This document shows, in pieces, positions 15,239 through 16,601 of a stretch of 16,601 bases of DNA. A model generated the notes under the pieces. It was not told the DNA's origin, did no database searches, and saw only the letters and a list, made by a program, of their open reading frames with translations. Numbering within the stretch: position 1 is the stretch's first letter; the number at the start of each line of letters is the position of its first letter. The stretch is from an uncultured Ruminococcus sp. (GTDB lineage Bacteria > Bacillota > Clostridia > Oscillospirales > Ruminococcaceae): assembly GCA_900319195.1 (NCBI GenBank), contig ONNL01000041.1, positions 1 through 16,601 of the forward strand, in the 5' to 3' direction. The position numbers were made by a program, and so were the translations under genes.

Positions 15239-15367
15239 AAGCAAAGCCTTCAGGCACGAAGTCTGAGAAAGCCTCTATCTCAGAGAGCACCCACAATAAA
15301 TACGCATAAAGCTTCATCTGCGTTTTCATTAAAACACTCTTTCTTGAATCAATGCCGGAAATGAAAC

Positions 15368-15399
15368 AGAGGGAAGCTCTTCACGGAAGGCTTCCCTCT
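15368..15399 (-). terminator. Hairpin downstream of the pspA operon, probable terminator
   Basis: AGAGGGAAGC at 15368-15377 pairs perfectly with GCTTCCCTCT at 15390-15399, and CTTC/GAAG (15379-15382 with 15386-15389) extends it to fourteen pairs over an ACG loop. Read on the minus strand it lies about 60 bases past the small membrane-protein stop and is followed by GTTTCATTT, a moderately T-rich tail. It may serve convergent transcripts from both sides. Confidence 0.55.
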
Positions 15400-15459
15400 A
15401 TAATTCTCATAAACTTTTCACAGCCGCCTGCACACGCCGCAGCCGTTCACTCATAAGGT

Positions 15460-15633
15460 TCAGATACCGCAGTCGTCGTAATCCTTCCATTTTTCGAGAT
15501 AAAGCTTATTGCTCCAGCTCCTGTATATCACATACATAATGGAAACGATAGCGATGAACAATGCAGCTACGATCGCAAGGCTCGAGCTAAAGACATTATA
15601 AGGAGAAATTTCATTCTTACTTTTACTGTTCAT
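15460..15633 (-). CDS. Small single-pass membrane protein encoded downstream of pspA
   Basis: A 57-codon frame, not matched to a family I recognise. It has a polar N-terminus ('MNSKSKNEIS'), one strongly hydrophobic segment (about residues 17-37, 'LAIVAALFIAIVSIMYVIY') and a charged, aromatic C-terminal tail ('RSWSNKL', 'EKWKDYDDCG'). The start at 15633 has AAAGGA about nine bases upstream; an ATG four to five bases earlier stops at once. It begins 21 bases after the pspA stop on the same strand and precedes the hairpin at 15368-15399, so it looks like the second gene of the pspA operon. A membrane partner or anchor for PspA is a reasonable inference from context (compare PspB/PspC or LiaI), not from sequence similarity. 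Confidence 0.72.
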   Translation of the reverse strand: MNSKSKNEISPYNVFSSSLAIVAALFIAIVSIMYVIYRSWSNKLYLEKWKDYDDCGI

Positions 15634-15654
15634 ATCATGCAGTCCTTTACTTAA

Positions 15655-16347
15655 TTATTCAGCGGACGAATCTGCTCCGCCGTTCATTTCAGCCATAAGG
15701 CGAGCAAGCTCAGCATCGACCTTTGCATCAGCCTCAAGCTTATCGAAGGAATCATTCAGCTCGCTGTCAGCATTGCTTCCTGCGATCTCCGTAAAAGCCG
15801 CAGCCTCAGCCTCCTTGCGCTGAACCTTTTCTTCCATTCTGTTAAATTTTTCCATTGCCGACTGACCGTCAAAGCCGCCCGCCGACTTTGCAAGATTCTT
15901 CTGTGTATCAGCCATCTGTGAGCGTGCGATGAGCATAGCCTGCTTGCTCTTAGCCTCATCAAGCTTAGCCTTGAGCACCTCGACCTGACTGCCGATAGCC
16001 TCTGTCTGAGCAGAGATAGAATCATACATTTCCTTGTAATTTGCGGTATCCTCGTCAGCCTTTACCTTCTTGGCAAGAGCCTGCTTTGCGAGGTCCTGAT
16101 TGCCCTGTGAAAGAGCAGCCTTAGCCTTAGCTTCCCAGCTCTCAGATGATTTCTTAGCGTCAAGGTACTTCTTCTCAGCAAGTCTCTCACTTGCCTTAGC
16201 CTTGCCATAATTCTGAGTTGCCTTTGTAAGCTCAGCCTGCATATCAATAATTATCTGCTTGACCATCTTTTCCGGGTCTTCAGCCCTGTCGATAAGGTCA
16301 TTGATGTTTGACTTGAGCAGATCAGATAATCTTGAAAAAATTCCCAT
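15655..16347 (-). CDS. pspA: PspA/IM30 (LiaH-like) membrane-stress protein
   Basis: A 230-residue PspA/IM30/Vipp1-family protein; these ESCRT-III-related coiled-coil proteins oligomerise on the inner membrane and protect it under envelope stress. The N-terminal amphipathic helix 'MGIFSRLSDLLKSNINDLID' leads into 'AEDPEKMVKQIIIDMQ', the most conserved part of the family. Long Ala/Lys/Glu-rich coiled-coil helices fill about residues 30-190 and the C-terminus is acidic. The start at 16347 is supported by AGGAGG eight bases upstream. It has its own strong promoter and no PspF or LiaRS regulator is visible, although the flanking gene is cut off by the window. Confidence 0.93.
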   Translation of the reverse strand: MGIFSRLSDLLKSNINDLIDRAEDPEKMVKQIIIDMQAELTKATQNYGKAKASERLAEKKYLDAKKSSESWEAKAKAALSQGNQDLAKQALAKKVKADEDTANYKEMYDSISAQTEAIGSQVEVLKAKLDEAKSKQAMLIARSQMADTQKNLAKSAGGFDGQSAMEKFNRMEEKVQRKEAEAAAFTEIAGSNADSELNDSFDKLEADAKVDAELARLMAEMNGGADSSAE

Positions 16348-16385
16348 TTTTTAATCCTCCTGTTTCATGTAAAAAAATATTTCTC

Positions 16386-16404
16386 AGGCAGTCCCCTGCT
16401 GCCT
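16386..16404 (-). promoter_or_regulatory. Leader hairpin at the 5' end of the pspA transcript
   Basis: A six-base inverted repeat, AGGCAG/CTGCCT (16399-16404 with 16386-16391), encloses a seven-base loop almost exactly at the predicted transcript start. A run of seven T's on the minus strand follows about nine bases later. It is too far from the T-run for a standard attenuator; an RNA-stabilising 5' stem or an operator dyad are alternatives. Confidence 0.5.
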
Positions 16405-16411
16405 TGATTAT

Positions 16412-16440
16412 ATTATAAGGTAGTTAGAATGAATTGTCAA
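16412..16440 (-). promoter_or_regulatory. Consensus sigma-A promoter of pspA
   Basis: On the minus strand TTGACA (16435-16440) and TATAAT (16412-16417) are separated by exactly 17 bases: a perfect match to the vegetative consensus at both boxes. Transcription should begin near 16405, giving a leader of about 58 bases before pspA. This suggests high basal expression or repression by a factor whose operator overlaps this site. Confidence 0.9.
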
Positions 16441-16475
16441 GCAAAATCCATAGGTTTCATCAAAATTTCATTCAG

Positions 16476-16601
16476 TTATTTTTTCAACTTTGCTTCTCTT
16501 TCGACCTCGTTCACATACTTTTCGAGCTCCTTGAGCGATATCCCCTTCACGTCAAGATCGTCGTCCTCGTTTATTTTAAGGAGCTTTTCACGCAGGTCAA
16601 G
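16476..16601 (-). CDS. C-terminal end of an unidentified protein (partial)
   Basis: The minus-strand frame is open from the right edge to a TAA at 16476-16478, giving the last 41 residues of a protein. They are highly charged and helical in character, with 'INEDDDLDVKGISLKELEKY' and a basic end 'EREAKLKK'. Codon use resembles the neighbours. I cannot assign a family. The gene ends 36 bases before the pspA promoter with no clear terminator between. Confidence 0.65.
   Translation of the reverse strand, partial: LDLREKLLKINEDDDLDVKGISLKELEKYVNEVEREAKLKK

Larger units (their letters stand above)
15078..15459. other. Gene-poor convergent intergenic region
   Basis: About 380 bases between the plus-strand operon and the minus-strand pspA unit. 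It holds three inverted repeats (15097-15133, 15161-15238, 15368-15399), a weaker one at 15263-15268/15278-15283 (CTGAGA/TCTCAG), and one 30-codon minus-strand frame (15237-15329) with only a weak ribosome binding site. I see no convincing gene or promoter for an RNA. Confidence 0.6.

Overview
The window looks like chromosomal DNA from an anaerobic, spore-forming-lineage Firmicute, most likely a Ruminococcus-type member of the Oscillospiraceae (inference). The reasons are: a type I dockerin fused to BspA-type leucine-rich repeats; the Gram-positive gene order yicC-remA-gmk-rpoZ-priA-def-fmt-rsmB-rlmN-prpC-prkC-rsgA-thiN-spoVM; strong AGGAGG-type ribosome binding sites; TTG and GTG starts; and secreted Pro/Thr 'PTEAP' linkers. 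No rRNA, tRNA, CRISPR array, transposase or phage gene was seen.

Layout. (1) 1-334: the 3' end of an upstream gene (probable DUF4340-type protein) with a strong intrinsic terminator. (2) 343-1431: a BspA-like LRR plus dockerin reading frame that has lost its 5' end (no start, signal peptide or promoter), with its own terminator. (3) 1456-15077: a long co-directional housekeeping operon that starts at a consensus extended -10 promoter. Its genes overlap or are a few bases apart: RNA decay (yicC), biofilm/matrix regulator (remA), GMP kinase, RNA polymerase omega, replication-restart helicase PriA, peptide deformylase, Met-tRNA formyltransferase, a YugP-type membrane zinc peptidase, rRNA/tRNA methyltransferases RsmB and RlmN, the PrpC phosphatase/PrkC PASTA kinase pair, the RsgA ribosome-maturation GTPase and thiamine pyrophosphokinase. 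A 27-codon spoVM gene closes the series. (4) 15078-15459: a gene-poor stretch rich in inverted repeats between convergent units. (5) 15460-16440, minus strand: pspA/IM30 under a perfect sigma-A promoter, followed by a 57-residue single-membrane-segment protein. (6) 16476-16601, minus strand: the C-terminal end of an unidentified protein.

The operon groups nascent-protein processing (def, fmt), ribosome maturation (rsmB, rlmN, rsgA), nucleotide/transcription functions (gmk, rpoZ) and Ser/Thr signalling (prpC, prkC). Compared with Bacillus subtilis it lacks coaBC and rpe and has a yugP-like gene between fmt and rsmB. The least expected items are the spoVM gene with its Shine-Dalgarno sequence locked in a long hairpin, the small membrane protein behind pspA, the decapitated LRR-dockerin gene, and the palindromic element at 15161-15238.
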